A stretch of DNA of 64,000 bases from Rhizobium leguminosarum (GCF_017876795.1 NZ_JAGIOR010000002.1:682001-746000), one strand, 5' to 3'; counted from the stretch's first letter, positions 16,406 to 26,263 are shown. The notes: generated by a model not told the origin, from the sequence alone. A program made the numbers and translations.

Positions 16406-16639
16406 AACCCGATGTTCGATCTCAGGGATGCCAAGGGCGTGATGATGGAGCTTGCCGATTGCCACAAAGCCAATCCGGATCACTATATCCGCATCAATGC
16501 CTTCGACAACACCCGCGGCTGGGAGACGGTGCGTACCTCCTTCATCGCCAACCGGCCGGATGTCGAACCGCGCCTCGACATGGCGCGGTTCGACACGCGC
16601 GGCCGATCGCAACTCTATGGCTGGAAAGCGGCGCGCTGA
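16406..16639 (+). pseudogene. cbbS: RuBisCO small subunit CbbS, 3' fragment fused in frame to unrelated sequence
   Basis: [20 protein letters not shown], then [20 protein letters not shown] and SFIANRP: the C-terminal 77 codons of the form I RuBisCO small subunit. The N-terminal part, including the region that contacts the large subunit, is absent and replaced by a DUF995-like sequence read in the same frame. No cbbL is present. It directly precedes cbbX as in cbb operons of other alphaproteobacteria. Confidence 0.75.
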
Positions 16640-16658
16640 GCGGCAAAAGGAGCATGAC

Positions 16659-17600
16659 ATGACCTTACCGCTGAAAATCGAGGCGCCACCGCCCGGCGAC
16701 GAGATCGGCGCGCCTCGGACGATCGACCTGTTGCAGGAATTCCATTCGTCGGGCGTCGCCGAGGTGCTTGACGAGCTTGACGTAGAACTTGTGGGCCTGA
16801 AGCCGGTGAAGCAGCGCATCCGCGAAATCGCCGCTCTGCTGGTCGTCGAACGCGCCCGCAAGTCCTTCGGGCTTTCACATATGGCGCCGACGCTGCATAT
16901 GAGTTTCACCGGCAATCCAGGGACCGGCAAGACGACGTTGGCGCTCAGGATGGCCAATATCCTGCACCGGCTCGGCTATGTCCGCAAGGGCCATTTGGTT
17001 TCGGTGACGCGGGACGATCTCGTTGGCCAGTATATCGGCCACACCGCGCCGAAGACCAAGGAGATCTTGAAGCGGGCGATGGGCGGCGTGCTGTTCATCG
17101 ACGAGGCCTATTATCTCTACCGTCCCGACAACGAGCGCGACTATGGCCAGGAGGCGATTGAGATCCTCTTGCAGGTGATGGAGAACAACCGCGAGGATCT
17201 GGTGGTCATTCTCGCCGGCTATGCTGACCGCATGGACCGGTTCTTCCAGAGCAATCCGGGGTTCCGCTCGCGCATCGCCCATCACATCGATTTTCCTGAC
17301 TATGGCGATGGAGAATTGCTTGATATCGCCGAGGCGCTGCTGGCGGAGCAGAATTACCGCTTCGACGACGAAGCGCGGAAAATGATGGCCGACTATATCG
17401 CCAGACGCCGGCAGCAGCCACATTTTGCCAATGCTCGATCGATCCGCAATACGCTGGACCCGGCGCGATTGCGGCAGGCCAACCGGCTGTTCAGCACGGC
17501 AAACGGGCCGATAACGGCGGCGGAACTGTCGACCATAGTCGCCTTGGACATAAGTGCAAGCCGCGTGTTTCTGGCGGATGAATGCGGGAGCAATCCATGA
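16659..17600 (+). CDS. cbbX: CbbX, AAA+ RuBisCO activase
   Basis: 313 residues, normal CbbX length. It is a red-type RuBisCO activase that pulls on the large-subunit C-terminus to free inhibited active sites. Walker A is [20 protein letters not shown], Walker B is [15 protein letters not shown], with sensor and arginine-finger regions following ([17 protein letters not shown]). The start ATG is 13 bases after AAAAGGAG. It overlaps cbbE by ATGA. With cbbL missing in this window, its client enzyme must be encoded elsewhere or be lost. Confidence 0.92.
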   Translation: MTLPLKIEAPPPGDEIGAPRTIDLLQEFHSSGVAEVLDELDVELVGLKPVKQRIREIAALLVVERARKSFGLSHMAPTLHMSFTGNPGTGKTTLALRMANILHRLGYVRKGHLVSVTRDDLVGQYIGHTAPKTKEILKRAMGGVLFIDEAYYLYRPDNERDYGQEAIEILLQVMENNREDLVVILAGYADRMDRFFQSNPGFRSRIAHHIDFPDYGDGELLDIAEALLAEQNYRFDDEARKMMADYIARRRQQPHFANARSIRNTLDPARLRQANRLFSTANGPITAAELSTIVALDISASRVFLADECGSNP

Positions 17601-18283
17601 GCACACTCACCATCGCACCCTCCATCCTCTCGGCCGATTTTTCGCGGCTGGGGGATGAAGTCGAGGCCGTCCTGCGCGCCGGCGCCGACTGGATCCATCT
17701 CGACGTAATGGACGGGCATTTCGTACCGAACATCACCTTCGGGCCACCGGTGATCAAGGCGCTCAGAACTCGGACCGACAAGATCTTCGATTGCCATCTG
17801 ATGATCGCGCCTGCCGATCCCTATCTCGCCGAATTTGCCGCTGCGGGAGCGGACATCATCACCGTGCATGCGGAAGCCGGGCCGCATCTCGACCGCTCGC
17901 TGCAGACGATCCGCGGCCTCGGCAGGAAAGCCGGGGTTTCGCTCAATCCCTCGACGCCGGAAAGCACGATCGAATACGTGCTCGACCGCGTCGACCTCAT
18001 CCTGCTGATGACTGTCAATCCCGGCTTCGGTGGCCAATCCTTCATTGGTCCGGTGTTGGACAAAATCAACCGGGTCAGGCGGATGATCGGCGACCGGCCG
18101 ATCGACATTGAGGTGGACGGAGGCGTGACGCCCGAAACCGCGCCCTTGGTCGCCGCCGCCGGCGCCAATGTGCTTGTCGCCGGATCCGCGATCTTCAAGG
18201 GCGGGACGGAGGAGGCATATCGCGCTAATATCGAGGCGATCCGCAATGCCGCGGCCGGGTGTCGGGAGGGGCTTGCGGCGTGA
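17597..18283 (+). CDS. cbbE: Ribulose-phosphate 3-epimerase
   Basis: 228-residue TIM-barrel enzyme converting ribulose 5-phosphate and xylulose 5-phosphate in the Calvin and pentose phosphate pathways. Family motifs present: [31 protein letters not shown] with the metal-binding Asp, [10 protein letters not shown] and EVDGGVTPE. It overlaps cbbX and ends the truncated cbb operon. Only 67 bases separate it from hupU, so read-through into the hydrogenase sensor genes is possible. Confidence 0.93.
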   Translation: MSTLTIAPSILSADFSRLGDEVEAVLRAGADWIHLDVMDGHFVPNITFGPPVIKALRTRTDKIFDCHLMIAPADPYLAEFAAAGADIITVHAEAGPHLDRSLQTIRGLGRKAGVSLNPSTPESTIEYVLDRVDLILLMTVNPGFGGQSFIGPVLDKINRVRRMIGDRPIDIEVDGGVTPETAPLVAAAGANVLVAGSAIFKGGTEEAYRANIEAIRNAAAGCREGLAA

Positions 18284-18349
18284 AAGGGCAATAGCCCGTT
18301 TTCTCCCCAGTTGACCGTCCACCGCGAAGTTGAGACATTCGCCGCCGTG

Positions 18350-19375
18350 ATGATGACCGGCATGTTCCAACCTAACCGACCGATGACCCTGCTCTGGCTG
18401 CAAGCCGGCAGTTGCGGTGGCTGCACGATGTCGGTGCTCGACAACGGCGCGCAAGGATGGGCGCGCGAGCTCAAGGCCTTCGGCATCGAACTCCTTTGGC
18501 ATCCGTCGCTGAGCGAAGAAACCGGCGCCGAAGCCATCGACATCCTTGAAGCCGTCGCGGAAGGCCGAACACAGCTCGATATCCTCTGCATCGAAGGCTC
18601 AATCTTGCGGGGGCCGAACGGCAGCGGCCTTTTCAACCGGTTGGCGGGCACCGGCAAGACCATGCTCGATTGGGTGCGGCGGATCGCGCCCCGCGCCCAG
18701 CATTGCGTCGCGGTCGGCACCTGTGCTGCCTATGGCGGCATCCATGCCGCCGCCCCGGATCCCACCGAAGCGTGCGGCCTACAATATGAGGGCTCTGCCA
18801 CCGGCGGCGCGCTCGGGGGTGATTTCCGGTCTCGTTCCGGCATGCCGGTGATCAATGTCGCGGGCTGTGCACCGCATCCCGGCTGGATCATGGAGACGAT
18901 CTTGGCACTGCAGATGGGGGATTTCGACGAGGGTGATCTCGACCGTCTCGGACGACCGAAATTCTACGCCAAGACGCTCGCCCACCATGGCTGCGAGCGC
19001 AACGAATATTACGAATTCAAGGCGAGCGCTGAAAAGTTCTCCGACCTCGGTTGCATGATGGAACATCTCGGCTGCAAGGCGACGCAGGCGGTCGGCGACT
19101 GCAACCAGCGCGGCTGGAACGGCTCAGGTTCCTGCACTCATGGCGGCTTTTCCTGCATCGCCTGCACCTCGCCCGGCTTCGAGGAGACGAATGGTTTCCT
19201 CGAAACCTCGAAAGTCGGCGGCATTCCGGTCGGGCTGCCGCTTGATATGCCCAAGGCATGGTTCGTGGCACTCGCGGCGCTGTCGAAATCGGCGACGCCG
19301 GATCGCGTGCGTGAGAACGCAACCTCCGACCGGGTGATCCGCAATCCCAAACGCATGGGGAACCCGAGCGAATGA
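18350..19375 (+). CDS. hupU: Regulatory [NiFe] hydrogenase small subunit HupU/HoxB
   Basis: Small subunit of the cytoplasmic H2-sensing hydrogenase that signals to HupT. It lacks a Tat signal peptide, unlike HupS. The first cluster motif is LLWLQAGSCGGCTMSVL, and later cysteines follow in GDCNQRGWNGSGSCTHGG and CIACTSPGF. About 341 residues from the ATG at 18350; a TTG at 18311 or an ATG at 18362 is possible, and none has a strong ribosome site. It overlaps hupV by four bases. The protein looks intact, but its partner HupV is frameshifted. Confidence 0.88.
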   Translation: MMTGMFQPNRPMTLLWLQAGSCGGCTMSVLDNGAQGWARELKAFGIELLWHPSLSEETGAEAIDILEAVAEGRTQLDILCIEGSILRGPNGSGLFNRLAGTGKTMLDWVRRIAPRAQHCVAVGTCAAYGGIHAAAPDPTEACGLQYEGSATGGALGGDFRSRSGMPVINVAGCAPHPGWIMETILALQMGDFDEGDLDRLGRPKFYAKTLAHHGCERNEYYEFKASAEKFSDLGCMMEHLGCKATQAVGDCNQRGWNGSGSCTHGGFSCIACTSPGFEETNGFLETSKVGGIPVGLPLDMPKAWFVALAALSKSATPDRVRENATSDRVIRNPKRMGNPSE

Positions 19376-20816
19376 ACCGCGTGATCGCCGGTCCGTTCAA
19401 TCGCGTCGAGGGCGATCTCGAAGTTGCCCTGGGGATCAACAACGGCATCATCGAGAGAGCCGAGGTGACGACGACGCTCTATCGAGGCTTCGAACAGCTA
19501 TTGTGCGGCCGGCCCGGGCTCGATGCCCTGGTGATCGCGCCGCGTATTTGCGGCATCTGTTCGGTGTCGCAATCGATCGCTGCCGCCTCGGCCCTGCGCA
19601 ATCTCGCCGGAGGGCGGGCGGCGCCCAACGGCTATCTGGCTGCCAATCTGGCGCATGCTGCGGAAAATATTGCCGATCATCTGACGCATTTCTACCTGTT
19701 CTTCATGCCGGATTTCGCCCGTGACGAATATGCTGGGCTGGGCTGGGCTGGCACGACGAGGCGGTAACGCGGTTCAAGGCAGTGAGTGGCAGCGGCTCGG
19801 CGCAATTCCTGCCGATGCGGCGGCGGCTTCTCGAAGTCATGGGCGTGATCGCCGGCAAATGGCCGCATTCGCTAGCCTTCCAGCCGGGTGGAACGACACG
19901 CGCCATCGATATCGGCGAGCGGGTGCAACTCGCCACCTTGCTCGGCGAATTCCAGGTGTTTCTGGAGCAGACGCTCTATGGCGCGTCCCTCGAATCCATG
20001 CTGGCCATGCAGACGATCGATGAACTGGAGGATTATGGCCAGGCAGCAGCTGGCGATTTCCCGAAGTTCCTGAAGATTGCCGATGATCTCGCCCTGTCGC
20101 GCATGGGCAAGGGTCCGGGCACGCTGATCTCCTACGGCGCTTATCACACGGCCGAAGGTTCGCTGCTGCCGGCCGGGGTCGCCGGGGCTGAAGGCGTGTC
20201 TGCGCTCGACGCCGAGGGCATCTCGGAGGACGTCTCCCATTCCTGGTTCGCCGAGACTGGCGGCCGCCCCGCGGAAGCCGAGACGTTGCCGGTTGCGGCA
20301 AAAGAGGCCGGCTATTCCTGGGCCAAGGCACCGCGGCTTGCCGGCGCACCTGCCGAGGCCGGAGCGATTGCCCGACTTGCAGTCGCCGAACATCCGCTGA
20401 TCGCCGCGCTCATCGCCCGCGATGGCGGCACGTCGGTCCGTACGCGTGTCGTCGCCCGCCTGATCGAGACTGCGCTCCTCGTCTACAGTATGCAGGGATG
20501 GCTGCGGCAACTGCGCCTCAAGGACGAGTTCAGCAGCCACTTCGCGCTTCCCGACGAGGCTGCGGGCGTCGGCCTGGTCGAGGCGGCTCGGGGTGCGCTC
20601 GGCCACTGGATGAGCCTTCGCTCCGGCCAGATCAGCCGCTACCAGATCATTGCACCCACCACCTGGAATTTTTCGCCCCGCGATTCCGAAGGTGTTCCCG
20701 GCCCGCTCGAATCGGCGCTTGCCGGACTGGACACGGGTAGGCTGGGGGCGAAATCCGCAGCCTTGCAGCACGTTATCCGCTCCTTCGATCCCTGCATGGT
20801 CTGCACCGCGCACTGA
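19372..20816 (+). pseudogene. hupV: Regulatory [NiFe] hydrogenase large subunit HupV/HoxC, frameshifted at a 5-bp repeat
   Basis: Large subunit of the H2 sensor. The N-terminal L1 motif (RICGICSVSQS) is in one frame, ending at 19767. The remainder, from WHDEAVTRF to the C-terminal RSFDPCMVCTAH, is in another. The break lies in four perfect GCTGG units at 19732-19751; three units would restore the frame (YAGLGWHDEAV). The C-terminus stops at the His after the last Cys, with no cleavable tail, as expected for regulatory hydrogenases. If real, H2 sensing is off in this sequence, but the repeat could revert. Confidence 0.9.
19732..19751 (+). repeat. (GCTGG)4 tandem repeat causing the hupV frameshift
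   Basis: Four uninterrupted copies of a 5-bp unit inside hupV. Loss of one unit restores a continuous reading frame. Such repeats are prone to slippage. Confidence 0.9.
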
Positions 20817-20923
20817 GCGGCATCGGCCGGTCAACCGGTTTTCACCACTGCAAGATTGATTGTCACCTCTCGCGGCCATCCGCGCACGCGATGCTCTTCA
20901 GCAATGCTGTTTTATATATGTAA

Positions 20924-20936
20924 TAACAATGGCTTG
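20924..20936 (+). promoter_or_regulatory. Candidate IHF site upstream of hupS
   Basis: TAACAATGGCTTG matches the IHF consensus WATCAANNNNTTR with one mismatch and lies in an AT-rich patch about 30 bases upstream of the sigma-54-type promoter, where IHF bending assists enhancer-bound activators. Confidence 0.4.
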
Positions 20937-20963
20937 CGAGAGAATACACGGCTCTTCTTTCGA

Positions 20964-20982
20964 CTTGGTCCGCTTCTTGCTG
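20964..20982 (+). promoter_or_regulatory. Candidate sigma-54 promoter of hupS
   Basis: CTTGGTCCGCTTCTTGCTG has GG at 20967-20968 and GC at 20979-20980 with exactly ten bases between, the -24/-12 spacing of sigma-54 promoters. It lies about 70 bases before the hupS start. HoxA, a sigma-54-dependent activator, is encoded downstream in the cluster and is the likely regulator; NifA is another possibility. Confidence 0.65.
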
Positions 20983-21047
20983 GTAATCACCGTTATCTTG
21001 GCCGGATATCATTCGGCCGGTGATTTGGGGAGCGCTGGAGGAGCACC

Positions 21048-22130
21048 ATGAGCAAGACAGAAACCTTTTACGACGTCATTCGCCGTCAGGGCATTACCCG
21101 ACGCAGTTTCACGAAATTCTGCAGCTTGACCGCTGCCAGCCTCGGCTTCGGTCCGGGTGCCGCCACCGCGATGGCCGAGGCACTCGAGACCAAGGAACGC
21201 GTTCCAGTCATCTGGATGCACGGGCTCGAATGCACCTGCTGTTCGGAAAGCTTCATCCGCTCGGCCCATCCTCTGGTCAAGGATGTGGTACTGTCGATGA
21301 TATCACTGGACTATGACGACACGATCATGGCTGCCGCCGGTCATCAGGCGGAAGCCATCCTCGAAGAGACCAAGCAGAAATACAAGGGTAAGTACATTCT
21401 CGCCGTCGAGGGCAATCCGCCGCTCAACGAAGATGGCATGTTCTGTATCGACGGTGGTCGGCCATTCGTCGAGAAGCTCAAGTGGATGGCCGAGGATGCC
21501 ATGGCGATCATCGCCTGGGGCGCCTGTGCCTCCTGGGGATGCGTGCAGGCTGCAAAACCCAATCCGACCCAGGCGACGCCGATCGATAAGGTGATCCGTG
21601 ACAAGCCGATCATCAAGGTTCCGGGCTGTCCGCCGATCGCCGAGGTGATGACCGGTGTCGTCACCTTTATCACCACTTTCGGCAGGCTGCCGGAACTTGA
21701 CCGGCAGGGCCGGCCAAAAATGTTCTATTCTCAGCGCATCCACGACAAGTGCTATCGCCGGCCGCATTTCGATGCCGGCCAGTTCGTTGAAGAATGGGAC
21801 GACGAGGGTGCGCGCAAGGGCTATTGTCTCTACAAGATGGGCTGCAAGGGTCCGACCACCAACAATGCCTGCTCGACGGTGCGTTGGAACGGCGGGGTGT
21901 CCTTCCCGATCCAGTCGGGCCATGGCTGCATCGGCTGCTCCGAGGACGGCTTCTGGGACAAGGGCAGCTTCTACGATAGGCTGACCACGATCCACCAGTT
22001 CGGCATCGAGGCCAACGCCGACCAGGTCGGCAAGACCGCGGCCGGCGTGGTCGGCGGTGCGATCGCGGCGCACGCAGCGATCACCGCCGTCAAGCGCGTC
22101 ACCACCAAGCGCGAAAAAACCGACGCTTAA
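21048..22130 (+). CDS. hupS: Uptake [NiFe] hydrogenase small subunit HupS
   Basis: Small, Fe-S-cluster-bearing subunit of the membrane-bound uptake hydrogenase, 360 residues. An N-terminal twin-arginine motif RRSFTKF (residues 18-24) sends the folded HupSL pair across the inner membrane. Cluster ligands appear in [32 protein letters not shown] and CIGCSE. The C-terminus has a hydrophobic anchor ([15 protein letters not shown]) followed by basic residues. A strong ribosome site (GGAGGAG) precedes the ATG. First gene of the structural operon; hupL follows after 23 bases. Confidence 0.97.
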   Translation: MSKTETFYDVIRRQGITRRSFTKFCSLTAASLGFGPGAATAMAEALETKERVPVIWMHGLECTCCSESFIRSAHPLVKDVVLSMISLDYDDTIMAAAGHQAEAILEETKQKYKGKYILAVEGNPPLNEDGMFCIDGGRPFVEKLKWMAEDAMAIIAWGACASWGCVQAAKPNPTQATPIDKVIRDKPIIKVPGCPPIAEVMTGVVTFITTFGRLPELDRQGRPKMFYSQRIHDKCYRRPHFDAGQFVEEWDDEGARKGYCLYKMGCKGPTTNNACSTVRWNGGVSFPIQSGHGCIGCSEDGFWDKGSFYDRLTTIHQFGIEANADQVGKTAAGVVGGAIAAHAAITAVKRVTTKREKTDA

Positions 22131-22153
22131 CACTCGGGGCAGGAAACACCATC

Positions 22154-23944
22154 ATGACCATCCAGACACCAAACGGCTTTACGCTCGACAATTCCGGCAA
22201 ACGCATAGTCGTCGACCCCGTAACCCGCATCGAGGGCCATATGCGGGTCGAGGTCAATGTCGACGCCAATAACGTCATCCGCAACGCGGTCTCCACCGGC
22301 ACGATGTGGCGCGGCATAGAAGTTATCCTCAAGAACCGCGATCCGCGCGATGCCTGGGCCTTCACCGAGCGGATTTGCGGCGTCTGCACCGGCACGCATG
22401 CGCTGACCTCGGTGCGCGCGGTCGAGAACGCGCTCGGCATCACCATTCCGGAGAACGCCAATTCGATCCGCAACCTCATGCAGCTTGCGCTGCAGGTGCA
22501 TGACCACGTGGTGCATTTCTACCACCTGCATGCGCTCGACTGGGTCGACGTCGTCTCGGCGCTGAAGGCCGATCCGAAAGCAACCTCGCAGTTGGCGCAA
22601 TCGGTGTCCGACTGGGCGCTCTCCTCGCCCGGCTATTTCAAGGACATCCAGACCCGGCTCAAGAAATTCGTCGAATCGGGCCAGCTAGGTCCGTTCAAAA
22701 ACGGCTATTGGGGCAACGCTTCCTACAAGCTGCCGCCGGAAGCCAACCTGATGGCGGTGGCGCACTATCTCGAAGCGCTGGATTTCCAGAAGGAGATCGT
22801 CAAGATCCACACGATCTTCGGCGGCAAGAACCCTCACCCAAACTGGCTGGTCGGCGGCGTTCCCTGTCCCATCAACATCGACGGCACCGGTGCTGTCGGC
22901 GCGATCAACATCGAGCGCCTCAACCATGTGTCCTCGATCATCGACCAGATCATCGAATTCAACGAGAAGGTCTATGTGCCCGACATAATGGCGATCGCCT
23001 CATTCTACAAGGACTGGCTCTATGGCGGCGGGCTGTCGGGCAAGAATGTGCTCGCTTACGGCGACGTGCCTGAACATGCCAACGACTATTCCGAGGCGAA
23101 CCTGAAACTGCCGCGCGGCGCGATCATCAACGGCAATCTCGCCGAAGTCCTGCCGGTCGATCATGCCGATCCCGAGCAAATCCAGGAATTCGTCACCCAT
23201 TCCTGGTATAAGTATCCGGACGAGGCCAGGGGGCTGCATCCCTGGGACGGCATCACCGAGCCGCACTACGAGCTCGGCCCGAACGCCAAGGGCACCAAGA
23301 CCAACATCCAGGAACTCGACGAGGGCGGAAAATATTCTTGGATCAAGGCGCCGCGCTGGCGTGGACACGCCATGGAAGTCGGCCCTCTCGCCCGCTGGAT
23401 CGTCGGCTATGCGCAGGGCAAGCCCGAGTTCAAGGAGCCGGTCGAGAAGGTGCTGAAGGATCTCGGCCTGCCGACATCGGCGCTGTTCTCGACGCTCGGT
23501 CGCACTGCGGCCCGCGCGCTTGAATCGGCATGGGCCGGCCGCCAGATGCGCTATTTCCAGGACAAGCTGGTTGCCAATATCAAGGCCGGTGACAGCGCCA
23601 CCGCGTTTGTCGACAAATGGAAGCCGGAAACCTGGCCGAAGGAGGTCAAGGGCGTCGGCTTCACAGAGGCGCCGCGCGGCGCGCTCGCCCACTGGATCAA
23701 GATCAAGGACGGCAAGATCGACAACTACCAGTGCGTCGTGCCCACCACCTGGAACGGCAGCCCACGCGACCCCAAGGGCAATATTGGCGCCTTTGAGGCC
23801 TCGCTGATGAACACGCCGATGTCCGACCCGTCGCAGCCGCTGGAAATTCTTCGGACCATCCATTCCTTCGATCCGTGCCTTGCATGCTCCACGCATGTGA
23901 TGAGTCCGGATGGCCAGGAAATGGCAAAGATCCAGGTCAGGTGA
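22154..23944 (+). CDS. hupL: Uptake [NiFe] hydrogenase large subunit HupL
   Basis: 596-residue catalytic subunit that oxidises H2. The NiFe site is held by Cys75 and Cys78 (RICGVC) and by Cys575 and Cys578 (DPCLACSTH). After His581 there is a 15-residue tail ([15 protein letters not shown]), which the protease HupD removes once nickel is in place. The protein has no signal of its own and is exported with HupS. Intact throughout. Confidence 0.97.
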   Translation: MTIQTPNGFTLDNSGKRIVVDPVTRIEGHMRVEVNVDANNVIRNAVSTGTMWRGIEVILKNRDPRDAWAFTERICGVCTGTHALTSVRAVENALGITIPENANSIRNLMQLALQVHDHVVHFYHLHALDWVDVVSALKADPKATSQLAQSVSDWALSSPGYFKDIQTRLKKFVESGQLGPFKNGYWGNASYKLPPEANLMAVAHYLEALDFQKEIVKIHTIFGGKNPHPNWLVGGVPCPINIDGTGAVGAINIERLNHVSSIIDQIIEFNEKVYVPDIMAIASFYKDWLYGGGLSGKNVLAYGDVPEHANDYSEANLKLPRGAIINGNLAEVLPVDHADPEQIQEFVTHSWYKYPDEARGLHPWDGITEPHYELGPNAKGTKTNIQELDEGGKYSWIKAPRWRGHAMEVGPLARWIVGYAQGKPEFKEPVEKVLKDLGLPTSALFSTLGRTAARALESAWAGRQMRYFQDKLVANIKAGDSATAFVDKWKPETWPKEVKGVGFTEAPRGALAHWIKIKDGKIDNYQCVVPTTWNGSPRDPKGNIGAFEASLMNTPMSDPSQPLEILRTIHSFDPCLACSTHVMSPDGQEMAKIQVR

Positions 23945-23956
23945 GGAGGACGTGAC

Positions 23957-24679
23957 ATGAGCCTGAACGAACCTGTCACAGCGTCGGACGCCCACGGTGC
24001 CAAAGCCGTGGAGCGCCAGAGCATCTATGTCTACGAGGCGCCGGTGCGCCTCTGGCACTGGATCAATGCCTTCTCTATTCTGACGCTGGCGCTCACCGGC
24101 TATTTCATCGGCAGCCCGCTGCCGTCCATGCCGGGCGAAGCGAGCGCCAACTTCCTCATGGGCTATATCCGTTTCACCCATTTTGCGGCCGGCCAGATCC
24201 TAGCCGTGGCGCTGATCCTTCGGGTATACTGGGTGTTCGTCGGCAATGTCCATGCCCGGCAGATTTTCTACATCCCGGTTTGGAGCGGCCGGTTCTGGAA
24301 GGAATGGGTGCATGAAGTGCGCTGGTATGCCTTCTTGATCAACAAGCCGAAGAAATATATCGGCCATAACCCGCTTGCCCAGTCGGCCATGTTCCTGATG
24401 TTCACGCTGCCGCTGTTCTTCATGGTCATCACCGGCTTTGCGCTCTACAGCGAGGGCGCCGGCCGCGACAGCTGGGAATATACCCTGTTTGGCTGGGTGT
24501 TCTCGATCTGGCCAAACAGCCAGGACGTCCACACTTTCCATCATCTGGGGATGTGGGTGATCCTGGTGTTCGTGATGGTCCACATCTACGTCGCGGTGCG
24601 CGAGGACATCATGAGCCGGCAGAGCATCATCTCCTCGATGATCTCGGGCGAGCGGATGTTTAAGGACAAGGAGGACTAG
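23957..24679 (+). CDS. hupC: Hydrogenase cytochrome b subunit HupC
   Basis: 240-residue integral membrane dihaem cytochrome b that anchors HupSL and passes electrons to the quinone pool. Four membrane helices are visible, with conserved His in VRLWHWINAFSI, RFTHFAAGQILA and HTFHHLGMWVIL. It sits directly after hupL and abuts hupD with no gap. Length is typical for the family. Confidence 0.95.
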   Translation: MSLNEPVTASDAHGAKAVERQSIYVYEAPVRLWHWINAFSILTLALTGYFIGSPLPSMPGEASANFLMGYIRFTHFAAGQILAVALILRVYWVFVGNVHARQIFYIPVWSGRFWKEWVHEVRWYAFLINKPKKYIGHNPLAQSAMFLMFTLPLFFMVITGFALYSEGAGRDSWEYTLFGWVFSIWPNSQDVHTFHHLGMWVILVFVMVHIYVAVREDIMSRQSIISSMISGERMFKDKED

Positions 24680-25294
24680 ATGCGCGATCGTCTGTCTCCC
24701 GCAAAACCCCGGGTGCTGGTGCTCGGTATCGGCAACATTCTCTGGGCCGATGAGGGTTTTGGCGTGCGCGCGGTGGAAGCCTTCCACCGGGCCTATGCGG
24801 TGCCGGACAACGTCACGGTTCTTGATGGCGGCACGCAGGGTCTCTATCTCGTCCAGTTCGTTACTGAAGCCGATTACCTGATCGTCTTTGACGCCATCGA
24901 CTACGGATTGAAGCCGGGAACCCTTAAACTGGTTGAAAACGACGAGGTGCCGAAATTCACCGGCGCCAAGAAGATGAGCTTGCACCAGACCGGCTTTCAG
25001 GAAGTGCTGAGTGCCGCCGACCTGCTTGGCCATTACCCCGAGAGACTGGCGCTGATCGGCTGTCAGCCGGTCGACCTAGAGGATTGGGGCGGGCCGATGA
25101 CCTCGCCCGTGAAAGCCGTCATTCCCCAAGCGCTCGACGTCGCCATGCGGCTTCTGAGAACATGGGGCGTCGACGTCGAAAGGCGTCCTGAGGGTGCGGC
25201 CGTTCCGGCCCTGCTCGAAAACGACATCGATTTCGAAAGCTATGAGCGGCGCGCCGAACCGGCTGCGCACGCTCCGTTAGGAGATTTTCCATGA
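24680..25294 (+). CDS. hupD: Hydrogenase maturation protease HupD
   Basis: 204-residue endopeptidase that cleaves the HupL C-terminal tail after nickel insertion. The nickel-sensing residues are recognisable: Glu in NILWADEGFGVR, Asp in IVFDAIDYG and His in KKMSLHQTGFQE. The ATG follows immediately after the hupC stop, and the 3' end overlaps hupE by four bases. The C-terminus is slightly longer than in the compact enteric homologues. Confidence 0.95.
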   Translation: MRDRLSPAKPRVLVLGIGNILWADEGFGVRAVEAFHRAYAVPDNVTVLDGGTQGLYLVQFVTEADYLIVFDAIDYGLKPGTLKLVENDEVPKFTGAKKMSLHQTGFQEVLSAADLLGHYPERLALIGCQPVDLEDWGGPMTSPVKAVIPQALDVAMRLLRTWGVDVERRPEGAAVPALLENDIDFESYERRAEPAAHAPLGDFP

Positions 25295-25869
25295 AGTATG
25301 CAAAAGTTCTCGCCGCCTTCGCGTCAATCGCGACAGTGCCGGGCGTCGCCAATGCCCATATCGGCCTTCATACAGATGGCACGCTTGCCGGCCTCAGCCA
25401 TCCTTTCAGCGGCCTTGATCATATCCTTGCCATGGTCGCGGTCGGCTTTTGGGCGGCGACGCTCGGCGGAAGCGCCCGCTGGATCGTGCCCTCGGCCTTC
25501 GTGGCCGTCATGGCGATCGGCGGCGTGATGGGCATCTATGGCGTGCCGTTGCCGATGATGGAAACGGGGATTGCCTTGACCGTCGCGATGCTCGGCGTGC
25601 TGGTCGCCTTCGAAGTCAAGGTGCCGACGCCAGTGGCTGCCGCGATCGTCGGTGTATGTGCACTTTTCCGCGGCCATGCCCATGGCTCCGAATTACCGGC
25701 CATGTCGCATGCGGGGGGTTATGTCATGGGCTTTCTGGCTGCGACCATCATCCTGCATGTGGCCGGCATCACGCTTGCTTCTCTGCGATTTGGCAAGGCC
25801 GGGCAGATCGTTGCCCGCGTTGCTGGCGTTGGGGTCGCTCTTGCGGGCGCCGCATTGCTGGCTGGTTGA
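25291..25869 (+). CDS. hupE: HupE, nickel permease-like membrane protein
   Basis: 192-residue HupE/UreJ-family protein, thought to import Ni2+ for the hydrogenase. An N-terminal signal sequence (residues 1-22, ending VANA) is followed by about six membrane helices. The family motif HPFSGLDHILAM and the later FRGHAHGSE contain conserved His, Asp and Glu of the presumed metal path. It overlaps hupD, and a strong hairpin separates it from hupF. Confidence 0.93.
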   Translation: MKYAKVLAAFASIATVPGVANAHIGLHTDGTLAGLSHPFSGLDHILAMVAVGFWAATLGGSARWIVPSAFVAVMAIGGVMGIYGVPLPMMETGIALTVAMLGVLVAFEVKVPTPVAAAIVGVCALFRGHAHGSELPAMSHAGGYVMGFLAATIILHVAGITLASLRFGKAGQIVARVAGVGVALAGAALLAG

Positions 25870-25895
25870 TATTTCGCTCCCAAGGCGAAGGCCTG

Positions 25896-25930
25896 CGGGA
25901 ACCGTGTGGGCGCTGCCCACACGGTTCCCG
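25896..25930 (+). terminator. Perfect 16-bp hairpin between hupE and hupF
   Basis: CGGGAACCGTGTGGGC (25896-25911) and its exact complement (25915-25930) are separated by GCT, followed by GGTTTT-like sequence with only four T. It could be a partial terminator, an RNA-processing or stability element between hupE and hupF. The T-run is too short to be sure it terminates. Confidence 0.6.
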
Positions 25931-25966
25931 GTTTTGCAATCCGAATGTTGGCAGGGAGACGATGTC

Positions 25967-26263
25967 ATGTGCATAGGTATTCCGATGCTGGTCGTGGCCG
26001 GCGACGAATGCGTTGCTCAATGCGAGCGACATGGTACGATTTCGTCCGTGTCAATGATGCTGGTCGGACCCCAAACACCAGGCACATATCTTCTCACCCA
26101 TCTCGGCTCGGCTATTCGCGTCCTCGACCCGGACGAGGCGCAGGCCATCAATAATGCCCTTGCCGGCCTAGCGGAGGCCGTCGAAGGGCGATCCTTCGAG
26201 GCCCTGTTCGGTGATCTCATTTCCCGCGAGCCGGAATTGCCCGCGCACTTGCGCGAAAACTGA
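25967..26263 (+). CDS. hupF: HupF, HypC-type chaperone
   Basis: 98 residues, paralogue of HypC with an essential Cys2 (MCIGIPMLVV). In rhizobia HupF acts as a HupL chaperone and protects the hydrogenase at higher oxygen. The longer acidic C-terminal tail (FGDLISREPELPAHLREN) distinguishes it from HypC (75 residues, at 33071). The true start is the ATG at 25967, fixed by the MC motif. A 171-base gap with a sigma-54-type promoter follows. Confidence 0.93.
   Translation: MCIGIPMLVVAGDECVAQCERHGTISSVSMMLVGPQTPGTYLLTHLGSAIRVLDPDEAQAINNALAGLAEAVEGRSFEALFGDLISREPELPAHLREN

Noticed and set aside
20907..20930. NifA upstream activator site before hupS (TGT...ACA)
   Set aside because: The spacing between TGT and ACA is 15 bases rather than 10, so it does not fit the NifA pattern.
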